Source of the DNA: Hericium rajendrae
Taxonomy: Eukaryota > Basidiomycota > Agaricomycetes > Russulales > Hericiaceae
Assembly (NCBI GenBank): GCA_033439255.1
Contig: CM065878.1
Span: 310,001-374,000, forward strand
Direction of reading: 5' to 3'
DNA: 64,000 nt
Below the pieces are notes generated by a model. The model worked only from the letters and a program-made list of their open reading frames with translations. It was not told the origin of the DNA and did no database searches. Positions 21,111 through 32,344 of this stretch are shown here, one piece after another. The position numbers and the translations under genes were made by a program. Within the stretch, counting starts at the first letter, position 1; the number at the start of each line of letters is the position of its first letter.

Positions 21111-21917
21111 TTAAATGAGGCGAACAAAAGGTTCATCAACCTGTGCAGACTGAGCAAACTCCTCACCATTGCTCTCCACAGAATCTGCCTCTGCAAACCT
21201 GACATGAGACTGACTGGATGGACAGACCCTTGCCATATGACCCTTCCCACCACAATTGTAGCAGGTAACGTCCTTGCTAGAGGACCCTGTAAACCGGGTC
21301 TGCCTGGCGACCAGGGCTTGGTCGGATACTGAGCGCCTGTCCTGGGAACGGCTGAGCTGAGACTCCAGGCCGGAGATACGTGACATGACACTGCTGAGAG
21401 TGAGATCGGAAAAAGGGATTCCATCGAGGGCAGTGACGATTGACTGATACTCCTCAGGGAGACCATCAGTGATGACGAGGATGATGTCGATGTCCTGGAC
21501 AGGAACAGGGGAATGGGATAGCTCAAGGGCTGTGGAGCGGACACGACTAGTCCAATCCATGGTGGACTCAGACTCGAGCTTGGTCATGCTGAAGAAGCAA
21601 TGTCGAAGGGAGAGGATGTGATTGACAGACCCAGAGCGATGGATATCCTCCAAAGTCTTCCACATAAGCCTTGGATCCTCCAAACCCACAATGAAAGGCA
21701 TCTAAGAGGACTCAATACTCAGCGTGATCTTCGAGCGTGCTTGCTGCCTCTTCTTCTCCCTCGCCTGAACTGCCTTCACACCTCTGGGCACCAGCCCTGA
21801 CACCTCTGGCCCAACAACCTCCCACAGATCTGCTGCAATGAGAAGTGCCTCCATGACTGTCCTCCACTGCACATAGTTGCCCTCCTTCAGCTTGACAACA
21901 CGTTCGGTGGACTGCAT
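21111..21917 (-). pseudogene. Copia-type Gag with CCHC zinc knuckle
   Basis: 268 codons in one frame starting at 21917 with KLKEGNYVQWRTVMEALLIA, the usual UBN2-like copia gag start. It continues through DPRLMWKTLEDIH and LPEEYQSIVTALDG to the zinc knuckle CYNCGGKGHMARVC (CX2CX4HX4C), and ends about 30 residues later. One in-frame TAG (21702-21704) interrupts it about 71 codons in, so this copy needs readthrough or is dead. Gag forms the virus-like particle that packages the RNA. The frame closes before any protease motif. Confidence 0.85.
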
Positions 21918-22145
21918 GATGGTGATGTCGAAAAGAATGACTAGAAAGGATAGGGGATAGAGAGAAGGACTGCTGAATGACGAGTGATCAGGCCGAACAT
22001 GGTTGATGCGTGATTACCGGTCGTTGCAAGCGATTGGTTCGAGGATGAAGCACAAGGAATGGAGCAGGTGTCAAAACAAGCCTGATGTAGACCGCAGAAT
22101 ACGAGCAAGAATGACGAGAGTTAGGAACGGGCAGGGCCCATAACC

Positions 22146-22286
22146 TGTTGAAAACGGCAAGCGCAGCGACAACGGAATAAAACGACACGTCTATATTAGG
22201 ACGACGATGACACCGGTATGTACTGGTAAATAAGGTTTCGTGACTACGGCAAAGCCCGATGGCTGCCGAGATTACCAAATCTAACA
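22146..22286 (-). repeat. 5' LTR of the gag-only element
   Basis: Identical to 20931-21071; followed on the minus strand by the primer-binding site. Identical LTRs imply a recent insertion. Confidence 0.9.
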
Positions 22287-23418
22287 AATTGAGGCACTGC
22301 CAGGCCGTTATCATATGCTCGCTTCAAGCGATCGTATGCCTTGGTACCGCGAAGGTCCTTGACTTGGATGCATTGGACCTGTTGGAGCATGCAGCCCAAG
22401 CCATCAGTGGACGCATCAGTGTACAGATGGTATGGGGAACCCTGTTCAGGGTGTCCTAAGACAGGAGCAGCAGCAAGGGAGGCCTTAATGCTTTGAAAGG
22501 CATGTTCTTCGTCGGAACTCCACGACCAACGGACCCCTTTGCGCATCAGCTGGAACAAGGGTGTGGCGATGCTGGCGTAATGGGGCAGAAAAGTGAAGAA
22601 GTAGACAGCCAAACCCAAGAAAGTCCACAAATCGCTGACTTTGGTGGGGCGCGGCATACTCAAGATCTTTTCCACCTTTGCACGGTGAGTGGAGAGGCCC
22701 AACCGAGACACTTTGTGTCCCAAAAGGATGATGGAGCTATAGAACATGTGGCACTTTGAGGGGCTGAGGGTGAGCTCGGCATTCTCGATAGCTGCGAGGA
22801 CCTTGTCCAAATGGTCTAAATGCTCCTTGTGCGATTTGGAATAAATGACGATATCGTTGATGTACACCAAGCAGAAGAGCCACAGATAAGGTGCGAGGAT
22901 GCCCTGCATCATGCGCTGGAAGATGGAAGGCCCGTTATACAGGCCGAATGGCATTTGCAAGAATTGAAAAAGACCGCGATGCATGCAGAAGGCAGTTTTC
23001 TCCACATCCTCGGGTGCCATCTCAAGCTGGGTAAAGCCAGAGAGGGCATCCAAAGAGGATAGAACCTGCGCGCTGGATAAGGAGGATAAGATCTCAGTTT
23101 GCCTAGGGATAGGAAACTCATCCGGTGTCATGATTGCATTAAGGCGTCAGTAATTGATGCAGAAACATGGCTTGTTATTGCGGTAGATGATAATGACCGG
23201 CGCACTCCACGGACTGTGAGAGGGTTCGATGACACCTTGTTCGAACCATTTGTCGAGCTGGTCATTAATAACTTCGCATTTGGCCGGGGAAGTCCCATAC
23301 ATGGGCACCGCAATGGGGACCTGATCGTCCTGAGTACGGATGTGGATGCAGGATGGATGTTGGCCCAAATGTCCATCGAATCTGAAAGCACCAGCGCAGC
23401 GCTGCAGCATGTCTCATG

Positions 23419-26400
23419 GAGGCATCCCAGTCACGAAAAAACATTCTGTCCAGCAAATTGCCTGAGGTGCATTGCAATAACTCCAGCAACTGGCAACTAG
23501 CCAGTTGCTGGACATATTATTATTCATGCTCACAAAGCTGCACCGGGAGGTGCTGCAAAAACATATAATATTCCAGAAAAAACATATCGGCCACGCTCGC
23601 TAACCACCACCGTGCGCTCGTTGCCCTCGGCTACGCTGCCGCACCCACTGATGCCTGCAGCCACTGCGCACTTAATGCTCCTGCCCACTGCACGCTTGCT
23701 GCGTCTCACCGCGCTTGCTGCCGGCGCTTGCCGTGTCCCGCCATGCTCGCTGCCGGCACTTACCACATCCCGCCGCACTCGCTGCTGGCGCTTACCATTG
23801 CGCATGCACTCGCTGGTGCTACCGCTACGCATGTGCCCCCTGGCGACTCTCCGCCCGCATTATGCACATACCGCTGCCCATCGGTGCTCCTGGTCGTGCC
23901 TGCATACCGCTCTCCGCCCACTGCTGCAGGAGCGTGGCTGGCCTGCTGCTCCCCATCCACGATCCCCGCCCGTCGCAGAGCATACGTGTCATGGTCCGGT
24001 CAGCACAGCATTATGTGCCTGCTTGCCACTGGTGCCCACGCCGTCCACTGCCCTGGCCACGCATCTGCCGTGTGCTGATGGTGGCTCCTACACGCATGGA
24101 GCAGGTGGGAGACATGCACGCGCGGTGGTCGGCATATGCGTGGGGGTGCTAGCGCACGGGCCACGGGGCTGGAATGCACTAGCACAGTGGGCGCGATGCT
24201 GGGGCACACAGCGCATGGCGCGGGGACCCTGTGGGGACGATGGTGCAGCGACGGCGTGGGGCACGGTGCTGGATGCGCGGGGATGGCACTGAGCCACGCG
24301 AGCAGGATGCTGAAAGTGCAGGCAGGGTGCTGGGACGTGGGCGCGTGGGATGTGTGCTGCGTGGGGGCTGGCACATGGGAGGCTTGTCTATGTGCAAGCG
24401 CATGGGCGGTCTTATGTCACGGGTGCAGGCAGGTGAGCTGGCTGGCTGGTGGGGACTGGCATGCTGAGCGAGGGGCAGGGGGAGCTGCTGCGCACACGTG
24501 GGTGCTAGGATGCAGTACTGACACACACGTGTGGACTCGGACGTGGCATGCGGGCTGGAAATGGGCAGGCGTGGTCACATGTGACATGCGGGGCTGCATG
24601 GGCAAGGGCGTTGGCATGCGGTCCAGGCATTGAGCATGCACGTGATCTGCTGACATGGATGCACACAAACATAGAGGGTGGTTGCGGCAGCATTTGCACG
24701 CATGCGCTGGCAAGGTCAGATGCAGGTTTGTGAGTGCAGGAGGTGGGAGGTAGTGGAGTGGGGGTGGGCCTTGTCGTGTGGCCTGTCGTGCCATGTCAGC
24801 ATGTCCAGAGCCTAAGAAAAGAACGAGATAGTCAGTATAACATGTAGATACATACGTAGAAATGAAAAAACTTACAAATTCGAGGGCTATTGAGCCCTAG
24901 CTCGTCCCCGCTTGATCATGGGAGGAGGAAAAGGTATGGCTCAGCCACGAGCACTGTGGCACCGATTCGGCAATTGCCGACAGGGCACCGAACGAGGCTG
25001 GCCAAACATCAAAGACAGTTTTCAAGGCAAATAAATTTCATTAAATCGTACAAATAATACAGTGACTTTAAATGAAATGAATTGATCTACGTACAAGAGT
25101 TTGTGCAAATCGGATGCACCGGAAGCATACTATATCTAAAGCAATGTTAAGCACATCTAAACTCGACGGCGCCTATCGATATTGCTAATGCATCGAGCTC
25201 GAATTGGTGTCTCAGGCATACCGGACATTCCATTCGAGTCTCTGTTTCGTACTGTACATTGCTCGCATGCTCAATCGGTGTATACTCATACATGAGGGCA
25301 TGCTATATGAATGTAATACATTTTTTGGGGGGGGTCTAGGCCATCAGATCAACGGGATCATCATCATCTACAGAAGTCACGCACGAAGACCTTTCACCTC
25401 GAACTTTGGGCACGTCGGGCTCAGCCACCGACATTTGGCGATGTCCGAGCTGCGCCACAGCTGTTACACGTCGGGCTCAGCCACCAACATTCGGCGATGT
25501 CCGAGTTGCGCCACATTCATTACGGCTTGTCCTCTAGCTCTCCCTGCATGCATACCCTCTCCTCCACCCCCTGTCCCTCTTCATGCACTCACGCTCCAGT
25601 GCGCTTTTTGCGTGTCTTGTTTCCCTCTCTGCATGCCCACTCCCTCTCTGTGCGCCTGCTCCCTCTTCATGCGCCCGCTCCTTCCCTGCCCCTCCTGCAC
25701 ATCTGCTGCACCCCATGCCCCTCGACCGTGCCTCTCATGGCCCCCAGCAGCCCCCAGCAGACATCCGTGCACCCGCGGGGCTCTATACATGCCCAGACAC
25801 GTCCTAGATGCACATCAGGGCATGCATGATGCACGGGGATGCACGGGGACGCGCGGCGGGCAGGTGCACACGGCACAGCATGCCCAGCATCCACCCGGGG
25901 CACCCAGCATCCCCGGCCATCACTCAAAGCCGATGCCGGACCCTCAACACATGTGGCTGGCACGTAGAACCTGGGTGCGATGGCGAGCAAGAGCTCTCGC
26001 GCCCCAGCAAAATGGCCCAGCTCCCCCAGCAACGGCACTGGGCTCCCCTCACTGTGCCACATGCCCATCACCTGTGCCGCATGCCCACCATCCGTGCCAC
26101 ATGCACATCACCCACACACAACGCCCCAACAACTGTGTGTGGGGCGAGCGATGCGCATGCACCTGCACTCGCCCCACGCACCCCGGAATGCACCATCGCA
26201 TTGCAGTAGCGACAGCATTGGCAATGCGAATGGCACTGACAATGCGCAGGGGATCAAACGGTGGTGGCGAGGAGTGGCAGTGGGAGGCGGGCGCACGTGT
26301 AGCCGAGGCGGGGGCAGGAGGCGGGCAGCACGCATTCGCGTAGCCGAGATCGGGGCGCTGCGCATAGCTGAGGTGGGAGGTGGTGCCGAGCAGGGGCAGA

Positions 26401-26866
26401 ACAGTGCCGAGGTGGGGCAGGCACAGTTCTGAGCCAAGCCGATGTAGTAAGCGTGTGGTAGCAGCAGTGTACGGCCCAGTAAGCGGCCCTGAGCTGTATT
26501 ATAGTATGAGTGCATAATAATGAGTGTGGTAAGTTGCTGGGTGTATTGGAATGCACTCCCAGCAATTTGCTGGTCCACAAAATTATTTAAGGGCTGATAC
26601 TGGTGTGGCCTTGATGGCGAGGAAGAAGTTTGCCTGGTCTTGTGCAACGCCAGCCCTGAATGGCACAACATCCTCTACGCCTCATCTGTCACTAATGTGG
26701 CTGAGCTTCTGCAGCGAGTTCACTTGCAAGAAGTACAGCTATGTGCTGCTCATCGTGGCAGAGGTGCGGACATTGTTACACGTGACGAGCTCAACGTGCT
26801 CTTGGATAGCCGCTTCTGTGGTCGTAATGAAGGAGGCACCGCCCGCCGTCCCTTCTTCGGAAAGTG
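23419..26866. repeat. Left arm of a giant imperfect palindrome
   Basis: 3448 bp that recur inverted at 28097-31789. The arm holds a short gag segment, then AGC-1, then the next gag segment. Relative to the right arm it lacks about 315 bp near 25372 and has one extra ~56-bp tandem copy (cacgtcgggctcagccacc at 25411 and 25467), plus scattered substitutions. The outer border is at GAGGCATCCC, where chromovirus sequence begins; the inner border is at ccttcttcggaaagtg. Confidence 0.92.
23450..26573. mobile_element. AGC-1: TIR element inserted in gag
   Basis: The ends match as inverted repeats over about 42 bp: CCAGCAAATTGCCTGAGGTG on the left against, reverse-complemented, CCAGCAAATTGCTGGGAGTG on the right; both continue to CAGCAAC. 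Likely target duplication is GTCC. Taking one copy of the target out restores the gag frame (ILSTKLFKG across the site). The inside is mostly GC-rich degenerate minisatellite with a short conserved intron-like segment (TTTGTAAGT..TTTTCTTAG, minus strand, about 24811-24876). No transposase was found. Long open frames such as 25204-26343 are composition effects. Confidence 0.7.
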
Positions 26867-27840
26867 TCGGACCGCCAACACTATTGCTGCTCACAAGGCT
26901 GATGAAGAATTCCCAGTTTCCATTGAAGACGACGAAGCTTCTGCAGAAGCTGACCGGCGATCTCACAACAATGATGACTATGTCGACAGCATGCATGCGG
27001 AAGCTTTCGCCAATGAAGCAAAACGCCAGCGGCCACCTCCCAAAGGAGGCTACCCATTTCCTAAGGCAGACCAAGTCAAGTCTTCGTGCAAGCCGCCTTC
27101 CCCATGCAAAGTCTGTGGCAGCAGCAACCATTGGGACAAAGAGTGCCCTCATTGGTCTTACTACGAGGCTAGGAAGACAGCCAATCGGTTAGAAGGATTT
27201 GAGGATACCTCTCAGACAAAGTCCAAGGAAGCTGTATACAGCAAAGCCTTCGAGGCTCTTCTTTCTGAATCTATTTCTTCTGCCTATGTGGATACAGTCA
27301 TGCTTGAAGCAGACCTGCGCGAAATGTGTGAATGTCCGACTACTCCTCCGGCTAAGTCAGCTTTCCTGTCCTGAGCTCCTTATGTCGAAGAAATAGAGGA
27401 TGAGCATTTCGCTGACCTTCGGAGGAAGCCGTCGCAAGCAGATGGTCCCCTCTTGGAGGAAGTTACGCCTGCTAGTCGCCCTGTCGTGGACCTTCCGAAA
27501 AGGCGATTTGCCTTACCGGGACGGAACACTGAGGGCATCTCGGTACTCTCAATGCCAGGATGGGTACTAAGTCATCGGGGCTCGCCCCTTGACCTTCGAC
27601 TCGATTCTAGCACCGACATCACCCTGCTATCGGAGGCCTTCTACAAAGAACTACGGGACCCTCTGCCTCTCAAACGTGGCCTCAAGCTCCAACTCCTGCA
27701 GCTCACGGTGAAAGACATGTGCCTACTTGGATACATGAATTTGCCTATCTTTGTCGAAGCTGTTGATGGTGAAATCCTATGCCTTGAGGCCAAGGCTTAT
27801 GTGGTCTCTGGCATGATGGTGGAGTGGGGAGATGAGGTCT
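26574..27840 (+). pseudogene. Retroelement gag (CCHC) and aspartic protease, left copy
   Basis: The frame encodes LVLCNASPEWHNILYASS (capsid), an acidic linker, the zinc knuckle CKVCGSSNHWDKEC (CX2CX4HX4C), a TGA at 27372-27374, then a retropepsin-like segment LDLRLDSSTDITLLSEAFYK with the DSS/DSG-type active site, and further to AKAYVVSGMM. RT does not follow; near 27825 the sequence changes. This is a Ty3-like gag-protease block, truncated and broken by AGC-1 on its left. Its N-terminal part is seen only in the right copy. Confidence 0.8.
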
Positions 27841-28096
27841 CCCACCCTCCAGAGGTTGGGTCAGCAGCGGTGGTTAGCCGAGGGCTGAGTCAGCATAGGC
27901 CATGTCCATAGCATGTCACAGTAGCTAGGTTGTCATTAGCATTCACCTGCATAGCCTTTGGGCATAGCTAGAGTCAGTCGGGCCCACTCCACCTGGTGAT
28001 GAGAGTGTGAGTTCGACATATGCTGCTCTGCACTTGTCGTTCTGTCTTTTTCATCTTTTTTCAAGCTCTCATCATCTCTTGTCGCTCTCGCATGCT
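27841..28096. other. Centre of the palindrome
   Basis: Non-palindromic sequence between the left protease fragment and the right arm. It contains gtcatagcatgtcacagtag-like, possibly LTR-derived, sequence and a pyrimidine tract (gtcgttctgtctttttcatc). It is not assigned. Confidence 0.3.
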
Positions 28097-31000
28097 CACT
28101 TTCTGAAGAAGGGACGGCGGGCGGTGCCTCCTTCATTACGACCACAGAAGCGGCTATCCAAGAGCACGTTGAGCTCGTCACGTGTAACAATGTCCGCACC
28201 TCTGCCACGATGAGCAGCACATAGCTGTACTTCTTGCAAGTGAACTCGCTGCAGAAGCTCAGCCACATTAGTGACAGATGAGGCGTAGAGGATGTTGTGC
28301 CATTCAGGGCTGGCGTTGCACAAGACCAGGCAAACTTCTTCCTCGCCATCAAGGCCACACCAGTATCAGCCCTTAAATAATTTTGTGGACCAGCAAATTG
28401 CTGGGAGTGCATTCCAATACACCCAGCAACTTACCACACTCATTATTATGCACTCATACTATAATACAGCTCAGGGCCGCTTACTGGGCCGTACACTGCT
28501 GCTACCACACGCTTACTACATCGGCTTGGCTCAGAACTGTGCCTGCCCCACCTCGGCACTGTTCTGCCCCTGCTCGGCACCACCTCCCACCTCAGCTATG
28601 CGCAGCGCCCGATCTCGGCTACGCGAATGCGTGCTGCCCGCCTCCTGCCCCCGCCTCGGCTACACGTGCGCCCGCCTCCCACTGCCACTCCTCGCCACCA
28701 CCGTTTGATCCCCTGCGCATTGTCAGTGCCATTCGCATTGCCAATGCTGTCGCTACTGCAATGCGATGGTGCATTCCGGGGTGCGTGGGGCGAGTGCAGG
28801 TGCATGCGCATCGCTCGCCCCACACACAGTTGTTGGGGCGTTGTGTGTGGGTGATGTGCATGTGGCACGGATGGTGGGCATGTGGCACAGGTGATGGGCA
28901 TGTGGCACGGTGAGGGGAGCCCAGTGCCGTTGCTGGGGGAGCTGGGCCATTTTGCTGGGGCGCGAGAGCTCTTGCTTGCCATCGCACCCAGGTTCTACGT
29001 GCCAGCCACATGTGTTGAGGGTCCGGCATCGGCTTTGAGTGATGGCCGGGGATGCTGGGTGCCCCGGGTGGATGCTGGGCATGCTGTGCCGTGTGCACCT
29101 GCCCGCCGCGCGTCCCCGTGCATCCCCGTGCATCATGCATGCCCTGATGTGCATCTAGGACGTGTCTGGGCATGTATAGAGCCCCACGGGTGCATGGATG
29201 TCTGCTGGGGGCTGCTGGGGGCCATGAGAGGCACGGTCGAGGGGCATGGGGTGCAGCAGATGTGCAGGAGGGGCAGGGAAGGAGCGGGCGCATGAAGAGG
29301 GAGCAGGCGCACAGAGAGGGAGTGGGCATGCAGAGAGGGAAACAAGACACGCAAAAAGCGCACTGGAGCGTGAGTGCATGAAGAGGGACAGGGGGTGGAG
29401 GAGAGGGTATGCATGCAGGGAGAGCTAGAGGACAAGCCGCGTAACAGCTGTGGCGCAGCTCGGACATCGCCGAATGTCGGTGGCTGAGCCCGACGTGCCC
29501 AAAGTTCGAGGTGAAAGGTCTTCGTGCGTGACTTCTGGGACTTTTAAGCCCAGAACTAAGTAATGAATATGTAGAGAATATACTGTAGGGCATGCCTGCA
29601 AAAATTGAGAGACATCTGGGCATTTATCGCGCCAGAATAGGGTGAACCATGGTAACCCTAGAAGAACCCCCGGCTAAACTTCATACAGTACAGGCTTCAT
29701 CCTATTGAGATTCACCCAGCGTGTAGTGCAAGCCAGTTAAGAATATATTCAACCATATTTTGATGAAAGTACAATTTTTTCGGGGGGAAATGAGATGTAG
29801 AACATTGAAATACAATCAAAATATCATTATACTAGGTCAAAAAACATGTAGATGATGATGATCCCGTTGATCTGATGGCCTAGACCCCCCCCAAAAAATG
29901 TATTACATTCATATAGCATGCCCTCATGTATGAGTATACACCGATTGAGCATGCGAGCAATGTACAGTACGAAACAGAGACTCGAATGGAATGTCCGGTA
30001 TGCCTGAGACACCAATTCGAGCTCGATGCATTAGCAATATCGATAGGCGCCGTCGAGTTTAGATGTGCTTAACATTGCTTTAGATATAGTATGCTTCCGG
30101 TGCATCCGATTTGCACAAACTCTTGTACGTAGATCAATTCATTTCATTTAAAGTCACTGTATTATTTGTACGATTTAATGAAATTTATTTGCCTTGAAAA
30201 CTGTCTTTGATGTTTGGCCAGCCTCGTTCGGTGCCCTGTTCAGCAATTGCCGAATCGGTGCCACAGTGCTCGTGGCTGAGCCATACCTTTTCCTCCTCCC
30301 ATGATCAAGCGGGGACGAGCTAGGGCTCAATAGCCCTCGAATTTGTAAGTTTTTTCATTTCTACGTATGTATCTACATGTTATACTGACTATCTCGTTCT
30401 TTTCTTAGGCTCTGGACATGCTGACATGGCACGACAGGCCACACGACAAGGCCCACCCCCACTCCACTACCTCCCACCTCCTGCACTCACAAACCTGCAT
30501 CTGACCTTGCCAGCGCATGCGTGCAAATGCTGCCGCAACCACCCTCTATGTTTGTGTGCATCCATGTCAGCAGATCACGTGCATGCTCAATGCCTGGACC
30601 GCATGCCAACGCCCTTGCCCATGCAGCCCCGCATGTCACATGTGACCACGCCTGCCCATTTCCAGCCCGCATGCCACGTCCGAGTCCACACGTGTGTGTC
30701 AGTACTGCATCCTAGCACCCACGTGTGCGCAGCAGCTCCCTGCCCCCTCGCTCAGCATGCCAGTCCCCACCAGCCAGCCAGCTCACCTGCCTGCACCCGT
30801 GACATAAGACCGCCCATGCGCTTGCACATAAGCAAGCCTCCCATGTGCCAGCCCCCACGCAGCACACATCCCACGCGCCCACGTCCCAGCACCCTGCCTG
30901 CACTTTCAGCATCCTGCTCGCGTGGCTCAGTGCCATCCCCGCGCATCCAGCACCGTGCCCCACGCCGTCGCTGCACCATCGTCCCCACAGGGTCCCCGCG

Positions 31001-31789
31001 CCATGCGCTGTGTGCCCCAGCATCGCGCCCACTGTGCTAGTGCATTCCAGCCCCGTGGCCCGTGCGCTAGCACCCCCACGCATATGCCGACCACCGCGCG
31101 TGCATGTCTCCCACCTGCTCCATGTGTGTAGGAGCCACCATCAGCACACGGCAGATGCGTGGCCAGGGCAGTGGACGGCGTGGGCACCAGTGGCAAGCAG
31201 GCACATAATGCTGTGCTGACCGGACCATGACACGTATGCTCTGCGACGGGCGGGGATCGTGGATGGGGAGCAGCAGGCCAGCCACGCTCCTGCAGCAGTG
31301 GGCGGAGAGCGGTATGCAGGCATGACCAGGAGCACCGATGGGCAGCGGTATGTGCATAATGCGGGCGGAGAGTCGCCAGGGGGTGCATGCATAGCGGTAG
31401 CACCAGCGAGTGCGTGCGCAACGGTAAGCGCTGGTAGCGAGCATGGTGGGACGTGGTAAGCACCGGCAGCGAGCACAGTGGGATGTGGCAAGCACACAGT
31501 GGGTGGAAGCATTAAGCACACAGCAGCCGTGGGCATCAATGGGCACAGCAGCGTAGCCGAGGGCGACGAGCGCGCGGTGGTGGTTAGCGAGCGCAGCTGA
31601 GATCCTTATGATCTCGGCCGATATGTTTTTTCTGGAATATTATATACTTTTGCGGCATCTCCCGGTGCAGCTTTGTGAGTGTGAATAATAATATGTCCAG
31701 CAACTGGCTAGTTGCCAGTTGCTGGAGTTATTGCAATGCACCTCTGGCAATTTGCTGGACAGAATGTTTTTTCGTGACTGGGATGCCTC
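28097..31789. repeat. Right arm of the giant palindrome
   Basis: Inverted homologue of 23419-26866, 3693 bp, with an extra block at about 29532-29846 that the left arm lacks. The arms are nearly identical over long stretches but differ by indels and single bases. Confidence 0.92.
28390..31758. mobile_element. AGC-2: inverted partner of AGC-1
   Basis: Same ends and same insertion point in gag as AGC-1, in opposite orientation, so it is part of the duplicated unit and not an independent insertion. It includes about 315 bp (29532-29846) missing in AGC-1; that block starts TG and ends CA when read from the minus strand but shows no target duplication, so a deletion in AGC-1 at a short microhomology is equally possible. 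Confidence 0.75.
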
Positions 31790-32337
31790 AAGGCCAGTGC
31801 CCATGATCATGCGCGAGTACATGAGACAACGAGTGATGAAGTCAGTTGGGGACTCGTTTTCATAGCATTTCTGTCAGTAGTGCATCTTGGAGAATTCGAT
31901 CTGGTGATTGAGCATCCATTTGTCCCTGAGCCAATACTTCTTGATGCCTTGAAGCCAGTTGAGATAATGTGATGACATGTAGTCCTTGAGCTCATCATGA
32001 AGCAGCATGTACCAGCTGCGAATGGATGATCCGTCATCCAAGCAGCGCCATAGCCACCTGCCCATGACTTCTGGTAGGGTTCCTCCTATGGAAGCAAACT
32101 GCTGTACTTCAGTGAAGTAATTGATGGCAGTGTAAGAGCTTCCGTTCCATCCTGGCAAATTGCTGGGATTAAGAACTTCTTTAAGGTGAGGACCACGGTT
32201 GTCAGGGGTAAACAGTGCAGAATGGGCTGCAGGGCCTGGAGGCAGTGGCGGCGGCGGAGCCGGTGGTCCTGTTCCCTCAGGAGGCCCTCCATTTGTAGGT
32301 CGCGGGTCATGCTGGTGAGGTGTCCCAGTCACTGAAA
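31759..32337 (-). pseudogene. Retroelement gag N-terminal part, right copy
   Basis: The minus-strand frame starts just after an acceptor-like TATTTCAG and reads TGTPHQHDPRPTNGGPPEG, a proline-rich segment (PPAPPPPLPPGP), and the capsid-like LPGWNGSSYTAINYFTEVQQ and ELKDYMSSHYLNWLQG. TGA at 31874-31876 interrupts it (MHY, stop, QKCYENESP). The frame runs on into the outer end of the right arm, and the C-terminal part lies beyond AGC-2 at 28389-28097. Identified as Ty3-like gag from its match in order to the left copy's zinc knuckle and protease block. Confidence 0.7.
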
Positions 32338-32344
32338 TACATTA

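Larger units (their letters stand above)
20931..22286 (-). mobile_element. Gag-only non-autonomous copia-type LTR element (TR-GAG-like)
   Basis: 1356 bp inserted in the chromovirus RNase H region. It has two 141-bp LTRs identical in every base I compared (20931-21071, 22146-22286), each TGTT..AACA bounded, and a 5-bp target duplication AATTG (20926-20930, 22287-22291). The primer site GGTTATGGGCCCTG lies directly inside the 5' LTR (22132-22145, minus strand) and matches the half-tRNA initiator-Met type used by copia and Ty5 relatives. The internal region codes only for gag; protease, integrase and RT are absent, so movement would need enzymes from a relative. Removing the insertion rejoins the host RNase H frame. 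Confidence 0.93.
18583..23418 (-). pseudogene. Ty3/chromovirus pol: RT, RNase H, integrase, chromodomain
   Basis: Read on the minus strand from 23418. RT has GTSPAKCEVINDQ..VIEPSHSPW, the active-site box YINDIV (family YIDDIV; the first D reads N) and CINY for CIDY. RNase H runs across the nested insertion (LYTDASTDGLGC; after it ..YSVTEHEVLAAKEAL, LVTDHTALQWAR). The integrase has its zinc region (CHESPFESAHRGPEKL, CATCDVCQK) and DDE residues in SMDLITGLPW, SDHDP and HDGQTEIMN. The chromodomain has YQVEKIIGHC, YLVRW, FDLWL. Lesions: TGA at 23147-23149, a one-base deletion near 19455, a stop at the integrase/chromodomain joint, and TGA for the chromodomain Trp at 18682-18684. The 5' side is cut at 23418 by the palindrome. 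Confidence 0.88.

Noticed and set aside
25204-26343. Long open frame of 379 codons in the left palindrome arm
   Set aside because: It lies in GC-rich minisatellite; equivalent long frames exist on other strands and frames, the protein is Cys/His/Pro low complexity, and there is no domain or splice pattern.
23419-31789. Dismissing the palindrome as an assembly or chimera artefact
   Set aside because: The arms differ by a 315-bp indel, a tandem-copy difference and many substitutions, which a duplicated read or foldback chimera would not show. Long reads would settle it.
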